Assembly: GCA_013362295.1 (NCBI GenBank)
Contig: JABFWJ010000265.1
Location: 1 to 5,988, forward strand
Length of the DNA stretch: 5,988 nt
Origin: Thermoleophilia bacterium
GTDB taxonomy: Bacteria > Actinomycetota > Thermoleophilia > Gaiellales > Gaiellaceae
Direction: 5' to 3'
Shown: positions 5,970 to 5,988 of the stretch, piece after piece
Layout of the letters: every line of letters starts with the position of its first letter
Position numbering within the stretch: position 1 is the first letter of the stretch
Made by a program: the position numbers and the translations under genes
Notes under the pieces: model-generated
The model's database searches: none
Told to the model about the DNA's origin: nothing
The model's input: the letters and a program-made list of their open reading frames with translations, nothing else

Positions 5970-5988
5970 GGGATCGCCCATCCATCCA

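Overview
The window is very GC-rich and gene-dense. Codon use, GTG starts, short intergenic gaps and protein styles (a DipZ fusion, an OmpR-type two-component pair and a CHRD-domain secreted protein) point to a high-GC actinobacterium, perhaps of the Thermoleophilia type. That placement is an inference from general resemblance, not from a marker gene. No rRNA, tRNA, CRISPR array, transposase or phage gene is visible. The gene set looks chromosomal.

Layout. Five complete genes lie on the minus strand in two apparent transcription units, and one gene lies on the plus strand. The first minus-strand unit (read right to left) is dipZ (5353..3692), an OmpR-type response regulator (3660..2983) and its histidine kinase (2986..1910). 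The regulator stop and kinase start share a 4-nt GTGA overlap. A 15-bp hairpin (1869-1901) sits directly after the kinase stop. The second minus-strand unit is a zinc-free quinone-oxidoreductase-like MDR enzyme (1814..921), then an MBL-fold hydrolase (915..34) only 5 nt later. A further gene probably starts at position 6, preceded by a good GGAGG, and runs off the left edge. On the plus strand, divergent from dipZ, is a small secreted CHRD-domain protein (5483..5920) with a strong ribosome binding site and a GC-rich terminator hairpin (5931-5969).

How the genes may work together. The dipZ and CHRD genes share a 129-nt divergent intergenic region. It contains three direct copies of TCTTA at 10- and 11-bp spacing (5387, 5397, 5408), the geometry used by OmpR/PhoB-family regulators. 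The regulator encoded two genes down is an obvious candidate to bind there. DipZ has exactly four cysteines, which are the two expected redox pairs, and the mature CHRD protein has exactly two. This suggests, without proving it, an extracytoplasmic thiol-redox module in which a two-component system controls a disulfide reductase and a secreted client or partner. The MDR/MBL unit is probably a separate metabolic operon of unknown substrate.
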